64,000 bases of DNA, taken from positions 23,943 through 87,942 of the forward strand of contig CAZEHS010000002.1 of the NCBI GenBank assembly GCA_964511875.1, in the 5' to 3' direction. This stretch comes from CAZEHS01 sp964511875 (GTDB taxonomy: Bacteria; Bacillota; Clostridia; Peptostreptococcales; Acidaminobacteraceae). Position 1 is the first letter of the stretch, and every line of letters starts with the position of its first letter. The translations under genes were made by a program, and so were the position numbers. Positions 1 through 9,195 of this stretch are shown here, piece after piece. Under the pieces are notes generated by a model. The model saw only the letters and a list, made by a program, of their open reading frames with translations. It ran no database searches and was not told where the DNA came from.

Positions 1-1
1 A

Positions 2-2347
2 TATCGGGAATATTTTTCATATCTCTTCATCGATGAGTATCAGGATTCAAACGGCGTACAGGAAACCCTCCTGAAAGCCCTGCAAAGAGAAGACAACCGT
101 TTCATGGTCGGTGATGTGAAGCAGAGCATATACCGGTTCCGATTGGCAGAGCCGCAGCTGTTTGTAAGCAAACTGCTCAGCAGCACCTCCGAGGAGAATG
201 CCCTTCACCGACGAATCGATCTGAATAGGAATTTCAGATCCCGCAGGGAGGTTATCGATACAATCAATACGGTCTTTGAGGCCGTCATGTCTCCTGAACT
301 GGGGGATGTCCCTTACGATCAAGGGGCCCGGCTGATTCCCGGCGCGGATTACCCCCCCTGCACATCCGCGAATATTCAGCTGACAGTTCTGGATCTGGGC
401 ACTTCTGAGTCGGATGATGCTCCTGAAGGTATGGAATTCACCACGGCAGAATGGGAAGCCAGAGCGATGGGGCGACAGATTCTGGAAACAGTCGGTACTC
501 CTGTCTGGGACGTTAGAAGCGGTCAGTGGCGGACTGCCGTATGGGATGACATCGCCGTACTTCTCAGGGCGGTCAGACCCTGGCTGAATACCCTCAGCAG
601 GGTGTTTTCAGAAATGAACATCCCGATAAGAACAGAGGGTGGAACAGGCAGTGAAGAGGCTTGGGAGCTGTGGGTCCTGATCAATCTGTTCCGGCTCATC
701 GGCAACAGTCGCCAGGATCTGCCCCTGATGGTGGTTCTCAGATCCCCCATGGGCGGATTTACCGCTTCGGAACTGGCGGAGATAAGAGGATTTCATCCGG
801 ATGGGACATTCCAAGAGGCTGTCAAAGCGGCTGGCTCCGGTTCTTCAATCCTGGGAGCGAGGCTGGAGGATTTTTATGCATTGCTGGACCGATGGCAGGA
901 ACAATGCCGAACTGGATCGTTAGGTGAATTTCTATGGAACCTGTGTGAAACCCAGGGATTCATGGCATACTGCCAGGCAATGCCGGGAGGTTCCGCACGT
1001 AAGGAGCGGTTGATCTGGGCCATCCGTCAGGCGGATCAGCGGACATCCCGCGGGGGAGATACACCGGAGACGTTCGCAGACCATCTGGAAACCCTGGTGG
1101 AACGGGGAGAACTTCCGGCAGGCTCCGATTCAGGCGAGCAGGGCGGAGTCCGCATCATGAGTATCCACCGCAGTAAGGGCCTTGAATTTCCGGTGGTGCT
1201 ACTGGCGGGTTTAGGGAAGAAATTCAATACCGCGGACCTCAGGGAAGAGGTTCTTCGCCATCGTGAGCTTGGCTTCGGCCTCCGTTATGTGGATCCGGAT
1301 AAGCGGATCCGCCGAGGGACCCTTGTTACGGAATTGATTCAGGATGCTGTGAAATCAGAGAATCTTTCAGAAGAGATGCGGATTCTTTATGTGGCAATGA
1401 CTCGGGCCATGGACCGGCTTTATCTGTACGGCTCAGTTCAGAACCTTGAAAAAAGATACTCACTTTGGCTGAAAGGGCCGGAACTTTTCTTTCTTAAGAA
1501 TGCACGGAGCTATCTGGAATGGCTTATGCCCGCTCTTTTGGCAGACACATCGGAACCGGAACCCTGGAATGGTTCCAGAGAACTTCAGGCAGGAGACTCA
1601 AGGATGCAGGTCAATCTCCTGTCCCCTTCCCTGCTGATCAGCCGATCGGATATCGGCATCAGCTTACCGGAGGATGGAGGGCAGGAAGCTGAGATTTGGA
1701 ATCTTGAAAGCTGGCCCTGGGTTTATCCCTGGGCTCAGGCGTCCAGGATTCCCAGCAAGCTTTCAGTCACGGAAATCAATCGGATGAATACGTCCCCACA
1801 GGGAATCGAATCCTTAGGATCCATGCCCCGTCCATCAGCAGATATTTCCGGAGCAGAGCTGGGAACCCTCCATCACCTCGTTCTTCAGCATCTGGACCTG
1901 AAAGGGGGTTTGGATGAGCCAGGATTAGGGCATCAGCTGGCTGCCATGGTGCAGAAAGAATTACTTGCCCAGGAGGATGTCCCGTACATCCGCACCGATT
2001 GGCTGGCAAGCATTTTTCAATCCGAGCTGGGCAAACGCCTCCTCGCAAGTACGCAGATTCTGAGAGAAGTCCCCTTCGTTATTCTGAGGGATTATAAGGA
2101 GCTGGGTGGTAATGCAGAGGGCGATGTCCTGGTTCAGGGAGTCATCGACTGCTGCTTCAGGGAACCTGACGGCTGGGTGCTGCTTGATTATAAGACCGAC
2201 AGCATCACAAAAGATGCTCTTGTTCAGGAGAAATATGGGCGGCAGATCCGGCTCTATGAGGACGCGCTCTCGGAACTTACAGGAGAACCGGTCAGGGAAA
2301 GCTGGCTCTATCTGCTTAAAGCCGGTGAATCGATTCTTGTGTTATAA
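2..2347 (+). CDS. addA: ATP-dependent helicase/nuclease subunit AddA (3' part; 5' end outside window)
   Basis: The reading frame is open from the left edge, so 781 C-terminal residues are visible of a protein usually about 1200 long. The visible part begins in the helicase domain: a Walker B-type DEYQD box (FIDEYQDSNGVQ) and then FMVGDVKQSIYRFR, both hallmarks of AddA. Further on is a UvrD-like motor motif (MSIHRSKGLEFPVVLL, then LYVAMTRA). The C-terminus carries the RecB-family nuclease domain, with a conserved His in GTLHHLV and the metal-binding/catalytic DYKTD motif. With AddB it would process double-strand breaks for recombination. addB is presumably upstream, outside the window. cysQ follows after 30 bp and may be co-transcribed. 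Confidence 0.96.
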   Translation, partial: YREYFSYLFIDEYQDSNGVQETLLKALQREDNRFMVGDVKQSIYRFRLAEPQLFVSKLLSSTSEENALHRRIDLNRNFRSRREVIDTINTVFEAVMSPELGDVPYDQGARLIPGADYPPCTSANIQLTVLDLGTSESDDAPEGMEFTTAEWEARAMGRQILETVGTPVWDVRSGQWRTAVWDDIAVLLRAVRPWLNTLSRVFSEMNIPIRTEGGTGSEEAWELWVLINLFRLIGNSRQDLPLMVVLRSPMGGFTASELAEIRGFHPDGTFQEAVKAAGSGSSILGARLEDFYALLDRWQEQCRTGSLGEFLWNLCETQGFMAYCQAMPGGSARKERLIWAIRQADQRTSRGGDTPETFADHLETLVERGELPAGSDSGEQGGVRIMSIHRSKGLEFPVVLLAGLGKKFNTADLREEVLRHRELGFGLRYVDPDKRIRRGTLVTELIQDAVKSENLSEEMRILYVAMTRAMDRLYLYGSVQNLEKRYSLWLKGPELFFLKNARSYLEWLMPALLADTSEPEPWNGSRELQAGDSRMQVNLLSPSLLISRSDIGISLPEDGGQEAEIWNLESWPWVYPWAQASRIPSKLSVTEINRMNTSPQGIESLGSMPRPSADISGAELGTLHHLVLQHLDLKGGLDEPGLGHQLAAMVQKELLAQEDVPYIRTDWLASIFQSELGKRLLASTQILREVPFVILRDYKELGGNAEGDVLVQGVIDCCFREPDGWVLLDYKTDSITKDALVQEKYGRQIRLYEDALSELTGEPVRESWLYLLKAGESILVL

Positions 2348-2377
2348 TGGAAAAATATAAATGAAAGGACTGAGCCT

Positions 2378-3148
2378 ATGCATGAAGCCCTGAAGACAGC
2401 AATCGATGCAGCACTTCTTGCTGGGGTCGCCATCTTGGAAGAATACGGGAAACCCCATGAAATAGAATATAAAGCGGATGAATCCCCGGTGACGCAGGCA
2501 GACCGGATCGCGAATGATATCATCGTCGCGCATCTGAACGCCATGTATCCAGACCATGCCGTTCTGGCAGAAGAATCCCTCGATGACCTCGCCCGGCTCG
2601 AAAACGATTGGTGCTGGATCGTGGATCCTATTGACGGAACCAAGGAATACATCAAAAGGAACGGTGAATTCACAGTCAATATCGCACTTTCCTACCGCCA
2701 TGAGATACAGGTGGGTGTCATCTATGTTCCTGTGACCGGAGAGCTTTACTATGCACGAAAAGGTGATGGCGCCTATTACCGCGTAGCGGGACAGGATAAC
2801 CGCATCCATGTGTCCAATCGCCTGAAGGACCTTGTAGTCCTGATAGGGCGATCTGAACAGCCTGAAATCAGTCGTCGGGTCATCGCAGAGAACGATCACC
2901 GGATCAAGCAGGTAATCCGTACCGGGAGCTCGCTGAAGGGCTGTCTGATTGCCCGTGGCAAAGCAGACGTTTACTACCGATTCGGTCCCACAATGGAGTG
3001 GGATCTGGCTGCAATGGAAATCATCATACGCGAAGCCGGAGGCGTCATCCTCGAGATGGACGGCAAGCCTTTTCGATACAATCGGGAAGATTCGTTGAAT
3101 GCCAAAGGATTTTATGTGTTGAATGATATCAGGAATAAACTCAATTGA
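2378..3148 (+). CDS. cysQ: 3'(2'),5'-bisphosphate nucleotidase CysQ-like (inositol monophosphatase family)
   Basis: The 256-residue protein has the Mg-dependent phosphatase signatures of the IMPase/FIG superfamily: DPIDGTKEY near residue 88, with an upstream acidic metal site (AEESLDD), and the C-terminal EWDLAAMEIIIREAGG. CysQ proteins hydrolyse pAp to AMP and recycle the by-product of sulfate assimilation or acyl-carrier-protein maturation. An AAAGGA ribosome site lies about 10 bp before the ATG. CysQ is preferred over inositol monophosphatase because of the KEYIKRNGEFTVNIAL context after the DGT motif. Substrate specificity is not proven by sequence. A strong terminator follows. Confidence 0.85.
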   Translation: MHEALKTAIDAALLAGVAILEEYGKPHEIEYKADESPVTQADRIANDIIVAHLNAMYPDHAVLAEESLDDLARLENDWCWIVDPIDGTKEYIKRNGEFTVNIALSYRHEIQVGVIYVPVTGELYYARKGDGAYYRVAGQDNRIHVSNRLKDLVVLIGRSEQPEISRRVIAENDHRIKQVIRTGSSLKGCLIARGKADVYYRFGPTMEWDLAAMEIIIREAGGVILEMDGKPFRYNREDSLNAKGFYVLNDIRNKLN

Positions 3149-3185
3149 GAATCGGCTTCTGGCTGATAACGAATTGATTCCAGTC

Positions 3186-3231
3186 AAAAACGCAACGACT
3201 ATTGGATTATCCCAATAGTCGTTGCGTTTTT
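3186..3231. terminator. Bidirectional intrinsic terminator
   Basis: A 20-bp perfect inverted repeat (3186-3205 and 3212-3231) around a 6-nt loop, with A-run and T-run flanks on the two sides. It sits between the convergent cysQ and GntR genes and can serve both. Confidence 0.9.
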
Positions 3232-3265
3232 TGTGTTTTTTTGAATTTTATTATATTTTTTCAGC

Positions 3266-3940
3266 TCAATTGGATGGGCGTATGAACTCGAAAAAGTTTT
3301 CAGGAAAAGAATCACTTAGGTTATAAAAAGATGACAGGTGGTCAACAATCAGTGAGAGGGCTTCCTTTTCATTGTGATCGATAAGCGCATCCGCCAATTG
3401 AATATGTTGGCTTATGTGCTTCTTTTCATTTGAGATGCTGTTTGGGTAATGCAGAATGATGAATTGCACTCTCAGGTTAATTTCTTTTTGGAACTTTATA
3501 AGTAATGAATTGCGGCTGATGTTTGCCAGTTCCATATGAAAATCGCTGTCATATTTAGTGCGCTTGACCATGTCATGGGACTTGAAGGCCTCATCACATT
3601 CGACTGCAATTTTTCGCAAAGCAAGGAAATCAGAGTGGCTGCCAAAAAGTAGAGCTAGCTTGATAGCCATCGTATCAAGAGAAACGCGCAGAGTACCTAT
3701 TTCGAGGATGGTTTCGGGCGTGTATTCTGCGACTTGAGCGAAACGATTCGGGAATATGACTATAAGACCGTCATTGGCTAACTGACGCATTGCATCACGA
3801 ACCGGGGTACGGCTGATTCCAAAGATTTCGGCTATCTTATTTTCCGGAATTTTCTCGCCGGGCAGAATCTGCTTGGTCATGATTAAATTCAATAAATATT
3901 CATACGCCGGTTGACTCAGAGCTGAACTATTTTTCGACAT
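3266..3940 (-). CDS. GntR-family (FadR/FCD subfamily) transcriptional regulator, likely master regulator of the catabolic island
   Basis: The 224-residue protein has an N-terminal winged helix (residues ~10-75; the recognition region includes ISRTPVRDAMRQLANDGLI). It is followed by an all-helical FCD ligand domain with the usual metal-binding Asp/His pattern (DSDFHMELANISRN, then later His residues in HIQLAD and DHLSSF). Such proteins usually bind a small carboxylate or sugar acid and repress a catabolic operon. It is divergent from the Fe-dehydrogenase operon. A TTGTATACAA palindrome, matching the TTGTNNACAA type of site typical of GntR proteins, overlaps its own -35 box and suggests autoregulation. 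Similar sites recur across the island. The start is supported by AAGGGAGG about 7 bp upstream. Confidence 0.93.
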   Translation of the reverse strand: MSKNSSALSQPAYEYLLNLIMTKQILPGEKIPENKIAEIFGISRTPVRDAMRQLANDGLIVIFPNRFAQVAEYTPETILEIGTLRVSLDTMAIKLALLFGSHSDFLALRKIAVECDEAFKSHDMVKRTKYDSDFHMELANISRNSLLIKFQKEINLRVQFIILHYPNSISNEKKHISQHIQLADALIDHNEKEALSLIVDHLSSFYNLSDSFPENFFEFIRPSN

Positions 3941-3979
3941 GAATGTCCTCCCTTAAATATAATTCTTTACCACTATATT

Positions 3980-4008
3980 CTAATACATTAGCTATTGTTT
4001 GTATACAA
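3980..4008 (-). promoter_or_regulatory. Promoter of the GntR gene with overlapping TTGTATACAA operator
   Basis: Reading the minus strand, TTGTAT (4008-4003) and TATTAG (3985-3980) are separated by 17 bp. The perfect palindrome TTGTATACAA (3999-4008) covers the -35 element. Inferred autorepression; not proven. Confidence 0.55.
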
Positions 4009-4104
4009 TGTATATAAAAATTATCACATATTGTTTTATTTGTACACATAAAATTATATAACAAATAAAACGCAATTATAACATGGAAATAGAGTACAAT
4101 ACAT

Positions 4105-4133
4105 TTGACATGTCGACAATACAACTATATAAT
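4105..4133 (+). promoter_or_regulatory. Consensus sigma-A promoter of the Fe-ADH/transketolase operon with operator-like ATGTCGACAA
   Basis: TTGACA (4105-4110), a 17-bp spacer and TATAAT (4128-4133): a perfect vegetative promoter. The palindromic core TGTCGACA at 4111-4118 lies directly behind the -35 box and is a one-mismatch variant of the TTGTNNACAA site. So strong a promoter in a catabolic operon implies repression. Confidence 0.75.
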
Positions 4134-4178
4134 ATTTAATAACGGAAACGGAATACCAAATCTAGGAGGTGTTGAAAT

Positions 4179-5288
4179 ATGCAATTCTCAGTTTGTACTG
4201 AAGTATTCAATTATGAAACGTTCAAGGAGTTCGCCATTGCGGAATTGTTGAATGAAAATGATTTGATTATTACCAATGAATTCATCTTTAATCCATTTAT
4301 CAGTCCCTGTAAACTTTCATGCAAGACCCTTTTTCAGGAAAAATATGGTGTCGGCGAGCCGAACGACCTGATGATCGATGAAATTCGTACTGCAATTCCA
4401 GAAAATATTGAGCGAATCATCGCTGTTGGCGGGGGAACTGTCATCGATATCTGTAAAATTCTGATTTTTGGCGGTGATTTTAAGACGGAACAATTATTTA
4501 CAGGTGAAGTCATTCCTGAAAAGATCCGTTCCCTGATCGTTGTACCCACTACCTGCGGGACAGGAAGTGAAGTGACGAATCTAACAATCGTGGAACTTAA
4601 AGGACTTAAAACAAAAAAAGGTATCGGACTGAAATCCATGTTTCCAGACAAGGCTGTCCTTATACCGGAGATGGTCAAGACACTCCCCTATAAATTTTTT
4701 GCCACCAGTTCGATTGATGCACTTATTCACGCATTGGAATCAATGGTCTCGCCAAAGTCCGGCATGCATACGGAAGTGTTTGCAAAAGAGGCAGCCAAGC
4801 TAATAATCCAGGGATACAAAGCCATTATTGCTGAAGGCTTGGAGAGTTGGCCATTGCATTCCAAGGAATTCCTTGCAGCCAGTAATTTCGCAGGTATAGC
4901 TTTTGGAAACGCAGGGGTTGGTGCGGTTCATGCTCTCTCATATCCACTTGGAGCCGCATATCATATTCCCCATGGTGAGGCAAACCAACTTATGTTCATG
5001 GGCGTATTCAAAGCATATAAGGCCAAGCAGCCGATTGGGAAAATCAATGACATTGAGGCATTAATCGTAGAAATGCTGGAAGTACCTCAGTATCAGGCAT
5101 TTGATGCATTGGACAGTCTTATGCAGAAGGTTTTGCAGCGTAAGGAATTGCATGAGTACGGAATCTCCAGGGATGAACTTGAAGTTTTCAGCAAGAGTGT
5201 CATTGAAGGGCAGCAAAGATTGCTGGCTAATAATTATGTCAGTTTGACTGAGTCTGAAATACACCAGATTTATGAAGGATGCTACTGA
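4179..5288 (+). CDS. Iron-containing alcohol dehydrogenase (4-hydroxybutyrate dehydrogenase-like)
   Basis: The 369-residue protein is a group III metal-dependent alcohol dehydrogenase. The NAD(P)-binding GGGTVIDICK motif is near residue 86, VVPTTCGTGSEVTN follows, and the metal ligands are supplied by SIDALIHALES and HALSYPLGAAYHIPHGEAN. Members reduce aldehydes or oxidise hydroxy compounds with NAD(P)H; the closest recognisable type is 4-hydroxybutyrate dehydrogenase, but the true substrate is unknown. It is first gene of a four-gene unit with the split transketolase and a zinc dehydrogenase, so it may handle a hydroxyaldehyde made or used by the transketolase. An AGGAGGTG ribosome site precedes the ATG. 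Confidence 0.88.
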   Translation: MQFSVCTEVFNYETFKEFAIAELLNENDLIITNEFIFNPFISPCKLSCKTLFQEKYGVGEPNDLMIDEIRTAIPENIERIIAVGGGTVIDICKILIFGGDFKTEQLFTGEVIPEKIRSLIVVPTTCGTGSEVTNLTIVELKGLKTKKGIGLKSMFPDKAVLIPEMVKTLPYKFFATSSIDALIHALESMVSPKSGMHTEVFAKEAAKLIIQGYKAIIAEGLESWPLHSKEFLAASNFAGIAFGNAGVGAVHALSYPLGAAYHIPHGEANQLMFMGVFKAYKAKQPIGKINDIEALIVEMLEVPQYQAFDALDSLMQKVLQRKELHEYGISRDELEVFSKSVIEGQQRLLANNYVSLTESEIHQIYEGCY

Positions 5289-5310
5289 TTTTTACAAGGA
5301 GGATAATTCC

Positions 5311-6159
5311 GTGATCATGACTACGAAAGAACTACAAGTGTTCTCAGCTGGAATACGTATAGCTGCATTGAAAGGAATGGGAAGTGTCGGTGGAGGTCAT
5401 GTCGGCGGAGCGATGTCAATGGCGGATCTGATGGCCGTACTCTATGGTGGTGTGATGAATGTTGATCCGCTAAAACCTGATTGGGAAGACAGGGACTGGC
5501 TTGTTGTATCCAAAGGACATAGCGGACCATCTCTGTATGCAGCCCTGGCACTGAAAGGTTTTTTTCCCGTCGAGGAAATGATGACCCTCAATAAGCCGGG
5601 GACCAGGCTTCCCAGCCATTGTGACAGAAACAAAACGCCAGGTGTGGACATGAGCACGGGCTCATTGGGCCAGGGAATGTCCACTGCTCTTGGCGTCGCC
5701 TGGGGGCATCGTTTCAATAAAAAGAGCAACACGACTTATCTTGTCATTGGCGACGGCGAATCCCAGGAAGGTCAAATTTGGGAAGGCGCCCTTTTCGGAG
5801 CTCAACACAAGCTGTCAAATCTGGTAGCCTTTGTTGATTATAATCAGAAGCAATTGGATGGCTGTACGGATTCCATCTGCGGCCTTGGTGATTATGCGCA
5901 AAAATTCCGTGATTTTGGCTGGTATGTTCTTGAATGCAATGGTCATGATCATGATCAGATCATTCGCGCCATCGGACTGGCAAAAGCAAACGGTGAAAAG
6001 CCATCCATGATTGTTCTGAAAACCGAAAAAGGACACGGATGTTCGTTCGCCGAGGGCGTTCTGTATAATCACCACATGGCTTTCAACAAGGAAGACAATG
6101 CTAAGGCGATTGCTCGGTTGGAGCAGGAGATTGAATCGCTCATGAAGGAAGAGGTGTAG
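5311..6159 (+). CDS. Transketolase, N-terminal (TPP pyrophosphate-binding) subunit
   Basis: The 282-residue protein corresponds to the first domain of transketolase. It has the substrate-side His motif (GGGHVGGAMS), KGHSGPSLYAAL, and the thiamine-diphosphate/Mg motif starting with GDGESQEGQ near residue 147 and closing with the Asn in DYNQKQLDG. I chose GTG 5311 because AAGGAGG lies 8 bp upstream; ATG 5317 is an alternative, and an ATG further upstream inside the previous gene lacks a ribosome site. It pairs with the next gene, 3 bp downstream, to make a complete enzyme. Split transketolases in catabolic clusters often act on non-standard ketose or aldehyde substrates. A separate full-length transketolase at 36.1 kb makes a housekeeping role for this pair unlikely. 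Confidence 0.92.
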   Translation: MIMTTKELQVFSAGIRIAALKGMGSVGGGHVGGAMSMADLMAVLYGGVMNVDPLKPDWEDRDWLVVSKGHSGPSLYAALALKGFFPVEEMMTLNKPGTRLPSHCDRNKTPGVDMSTGSLGQGMSTALGVAWGHRFNKKSNTTYLVIGDGESQEGQIWEGALFGAQHKLSNLVAFVDYNQKQLDGCTDSICGLGDYAQKFRDFGWYVLECNGHDHDQIIRAIGLAKANGEKPSMIVLKTEKGHGCSFAEGVLYNHHMAFNKEDNAKAIARLEQEIESLMKEEV

Positions 6160-6162
6160 TCA

Positions 6163-7125
6163 ATGTTTAAAGTCAGACAGACCATCATGGAAGAATCCAA
6201 AGAAATGAGAGCCGTCTTTGCAGAGACGATGGCAAAGATGACACAGGATGATAGTCGGGTCATATACCTGGAAGCTGATCTGATGAACAGCATCGGGATG
6301 GTTGGATATTCCAAAAATTACCCAAATAACACAATCAATTGCGGTATCCAGGAAGCCAACATGATCGGTGTGGCATCCGGTATGTCTGCCGTTGGTCTGA
6401 TACCTTTTGTCCATACATTCGGGACCTTCGCTTCAAGGCGCGTTATGGATCAGGTATTTCTATCTGCGGCATATGCCAAACTCAATGTTCGCATCATAGG
6501 GTCGGACCCAGGTGTTACTGCAGCTCTTAATGGCGGCACGCACATGCCGTTTGAAGACTATGGAATGATGCGCTGTGTACCGGAAGTGACCATACTTGAA
6601 CCGACAGATTCAGTCATGCTGGCTGATTTGGTTGAGACAACCAAGGATCTCTATGGCGTTTTCTACATTCGCTTATCCCGGAAAAAGGCTGTCAATATAT
6701 ATGAAGATGGATCCAAATTTGAAATAGGCAAAGCGGTGCCCCTCAGAGAAGGACATGATGTTACTATTTTTGCAACAGGCATCTGTGTGGCTGAGGCTTT
6801 GAAGGCTGCTGACATTCTTGCTTCCGAAGGAGTTTCGGCTGCAGTTTCAAATATGTTCACGATAAAGCCGATAGATAAGGACGCAATAATCGCAGCGGCA
6901 CAGAAGACTGGGGCGATTGTGACAGCTGAAAACCATAATATCATCAATGGACTTGGATCAGCTGTGGCGGAAGTCCTCAGTGAAAACATTTATGCGCCAC
7001 TGGAGCGGGTTGGAGTAAACGATCGATTCGGTGAAGTTGGTGATGTCGGGTATCTCATGAAAACATTCGGATTGACAGCTGAGGATATTGCTGACAAAGC
7101 CAGAAAAGCAATTTCAAGAAAGTGA
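6163..7125 (+). CDS. Transketolase, C-terminal (pyrimidine-binding and C-terminal domain) subunit
   Basis: The 320-residue protein provides the second and third transketolase domains. The catalytic Glu that activates thiamine diphosphate lies in NCGIQEANMIG (Glu64). Aromatic-ring-binding residues (FVHTFGTFASRR) and the transketolase C-terminal domain (ILEPTDSVMLADL onward, ending FGEVGDVGYLMKTFG) follow. It would form a heterotetramer with the upstream subunit and move two-carbon ketol units between ketose donors and aldehyde acceptors. 1-deoxyxylulose-phosphate synthase is a relative but is a single longer chain. The zinc dehydrogenase follows after 8 bp. Confidence 0.92.
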   Translation: MFKVRQTIMEESKEMRAVFAETMAKMTQDDSRVIYLEADLMNSIGMVGYSKNYPNNTINCGIQEANMIGVASGMSAVGLIPFVHTFGTFASRRVMDQVFLSAAYAKLNVRIIGSDPGVTAALNGGTHMPFEDYGMMRCVPEVTILEPTDSVMLADLVETTKDLYGVFYIRLSRKKAVNIYEDGSKFEIGKAVPLREGHDVTIFATGICVAEALKAADILASEGVSAAVSNMFTIKPIDKDAIIAAAQKTGAIVTAENHNIINGLGSAVAEVLSENIYAPLERVGVNDRFGEVGDVGYLMKTFGLTAEDIADKARKAISRK

Positions 7126-7133
7126 GGAGTCAT

Positions 7134-8171
7134 ATGAAAGCGGCAGTAATCAAACATAAGGGCCTTATGGCCCTTGAAGATATCTCTTTACCGGAGTTGA
7201 ATGAAGGCGAAGCCTTGGTGAAAGTAATGTATACAGGTATTTGCGGTACGGATATCCATGTATTTCACGGCAAGCATCCGACTGCCACATTTCCCCTAGT
7301 GGCAGGACATGAATTCGTAGGTGAGGTTGTCACCGTAAAAGGTAAGGGATCTGAAAAATTCTGTACTGGGGATATTGTGGTTGTCCAGCCTTACTTTTCA
7401 TGCGGGCGATGCGAGGCATGCGCCAAGGGAATGGATAATGTTTGTGAGGAGTTAGCTTTCATGGGGGCTCACGTAAATGGGTCCTTCTCAGAATACACAA
7501 AAGTACTGACGCGAAAAATGTACAAAATACCCGAAGGCATAGATCATCAGCTGGCCGCGCTTACTGAACCCATTGCAGTAGCAGTGCATGATGTCAGGCG
7601 CAGCGGTCTTCAGGTAGGGGAATCAGCGTTGATTATCGGCGGTGGTCCAATCGGCTTGCTGATCGCCCTGATTGCTCGACATAACGGAGCCAGTCGGGTC
7701 GTAATTTCTGAAATCAGCGAACACCGAAGGAAATTTGCGGAAGACCTCGGCTTCATAACAGTTAATCCATTGGCAGAAGAATTCACGGCTGTCATGCATG
7801 CTATCACAAAGGGGAAGGGCTTTCATGTGGTTTATGAAGTGTCCGGTGCAAAACCCAGTATCAAGACAGCAATCGATTATGCTGCCATTTCCGGGACGGT
7901 AATGGTTGTCGGCATGACTTCGGAACCATACCCCGTCGAACTTTCCAAAGTGTTTGCAAAAGAATTGGTAATCAAGGGCGTTCGGATTCATAGCCAATAC
8001 AGCTTCATGGGAGCTATCGAATTATTGAAGAGTGGTGCTTTGAATAAGGAGTTTCAAACGTTGATCAGTCGAGTGTTCAGTTTGGATGAAATTAATGAGG
8101 CGTTCGACTACGCTCAAAGTAATGGCGACTTCTTTAAAATTCTGATCAAGAGCCAGGAATTCATTAGCTGA
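7134..8171 (+). CDS. Zinc-dependent medium-chain dehydrogenase (sorbitol/threonine dehydrogenase-like)
   Basis: The 345-residue protein is an MDR-superfamily alcohol/polyol dehydrogenase. Catalytic zinc ligands are Cys37 (TGICGTD) and His59-Glu60 (AGHEFVGEV). Four structural-zinc cysteines are at 90, 93, 96 and 104 (CGRCEACAKGMDNVC). The Rossmann motif is IIGGGPIGLL. Such enzymes oxidise a secondary alcohol of a polyol or amino alcohol to a ketone with NAD. Start ATG 7134 is preferred over GTG 7122 because GTG would overlap the ribosome site TGAGGAG. It is the last gene of the Fe-ADH/transketolase operon, so it may produce the ketose on which the transketolase acts. Confidence 0.9.
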   Translation: MKAAVIKHKGLMALEDISLPELNEGEALVKVMYTGICGTDIHVFHGKHPTATFPLVAGHEFVGEVVTVKGKGSEKFCTGDIVVVQPYFSCGRCEACAKGMDNVCEELAFMGAHVNGSFSEYTKVLTRKMYKIPEGIDHQLAALTEPIAVAVHDVRRSGLQVGESALIIGGGPIGLLIALIARHNGASRVVISEISEHRRKFAEDLGFITVNPLAEEFTAVMHAITKGKGFHVVYEVSGAKPSIKTAIDYAAISGTVMVVGMTSEPYPVELSKVFAKELVIKGVRIHSQYSFMGAIELLKSGALNKEFQTLISRVFSLDEINEAFDYAQSNGDFFKILIKSQEFIS

Positions 8172-8217
8172 TGATGAGGTAAAGGGACCCCACCCTTAAC
8201 CATATATTTTCATTTCC

Positions 8218-8270
8218 CCTCATAAACCCGCCCCCTGCATTTTGTCTGTGCAGGGGGCGGGTTTATGAGG
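8218..8270 (+). terminator. Hairpin terminator after the zinc dehydrogenase
   Basis: A perfect 22-bp stem (8218-8239 with 8249-8270), GC-rich in its centre, loop of 9 nt. It lacks a strong T-tract, so it may also act as an mRNA 3'-end stabiliser. Confidence 0.75.
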
Positions 8271-8407
8271 CCATTTACTTATTAATCGGATTGGATTATA
8301 ATGCTTATATTCCGTCGTGTGTCATCACTGAATTGTTTAGCCAACCGTTCGCTAATGACACACATCGAAACAAGAAGTGAAATAAACCAGCAATACAGGA
8401 GTTTAGA

Positions 8408-9163
8408 ATGGCAGGTAAAAAGATATTGGTCATTGACAAAGCGGTAGTGATATTGGATTATATCGCAGATAACAACGGCAGCTGCAGGCTGACGGACATT
8501 TGTGCGGAGCTCAACATTGTTAAAAGCACTGCACACGGGATTTTACTGGCTCTTGAGGATAATGGGCTGGTTTCAAAGGATAAGACAAACAGTTTTTTTT
8601 CACTTGGGATAAAGGCATTCAGGTACGGCAAAATATTTGAGAAGACATTCTCCTTAAAGGATGCAGTACATCCTTACCTTGAAAAGTTGGCAGACAAGTA
8701 CAAGGAATGCGCGCATACAGGCCTGCCGGATAAGGACCATGTCCTATACGTCGACATGATAGAAACGGATCACGCTGTAAGGCTTCAGGCAAGAGTAGGC
8801 GGCAGGGACCCGCTTTACTGCACTTCGATCGGGAAGGTTATATTGGCAAGTATGCCTGATGTAAAGGTTGAAGAATACTTCAAGAGAACCGCAATCGAGA
8901 AAAAAACGATGAATACCATTACAGATGTCGAAGAAATGAAAATTGCACTTACAGAAATCAGAAAGAGCAGACTTTCATATGACGTGGAAGAACTGGAAAA
9001 AGGACTTGTCTGTGTGGCTAGTGGCATATACAACCCTGAGGGGGAACTGGTCGGAGCAGTAGGTATTAGCTCACCGAATGGCAGGGTTGGAATGGAGACG
9101 TTGAAGGCGATGGGTAAAGACATTCTTGATTATTGTGCAGAAATAGAAAGAATCCTTTTTTAG
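8408..9163 (+). CDS. IclR-family transcriptional regulator
   Basis: The 251-residue protein has an N-terminal winged helix (residues ~5-65, with LTDICAELNIVKSTAHGIL as the DNA-reading part). It is followed by the IclR effector domain (LPDKDHVLYVDMIETDHAVRL; YCTSIGKVILA; YDVEELEKGLVCVASGIYN). IclR proteins commonly control degradation of carbohydrates or aromatic and carboxylic compounds. It stands alone between two terminators and is followed by the flavoenzyme/ABC operon, its most probable target. The ribosome binding site is weak. Confidence 0.92.
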   Translation: MAGKKILVIDKAVVILDYIADNNGSCRLTDICAELNIVKSTAHGILLALEDNGLVSKDKTNSFFSLGIKAFRYGKIFEKTFSLKDAVHPYLEKLADKYKECAHTGLPDKDHVLYVDMIETDHAVRLQARVGGRDPLYCTSIGKVILASMPDVKVEEYFKRTAIEKKTMNTITDVEEMKIALTEIRKSRLSYDVEELEKGLVCVASGIYNPEGELVGAVGISSPNGRVGMETLKAMGKDILDYCAEIERILF

Positions 9164-9195
9164 CTTCACCATAAAAATATAGGATGAAAGAGTTC

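Noticed and set aside
2342..3187. Long minus-strand open frame over cysQ
   Set aside because: It lies antisense to a clear IMPase-family gene, has no ribosome site and no recognisable domain.
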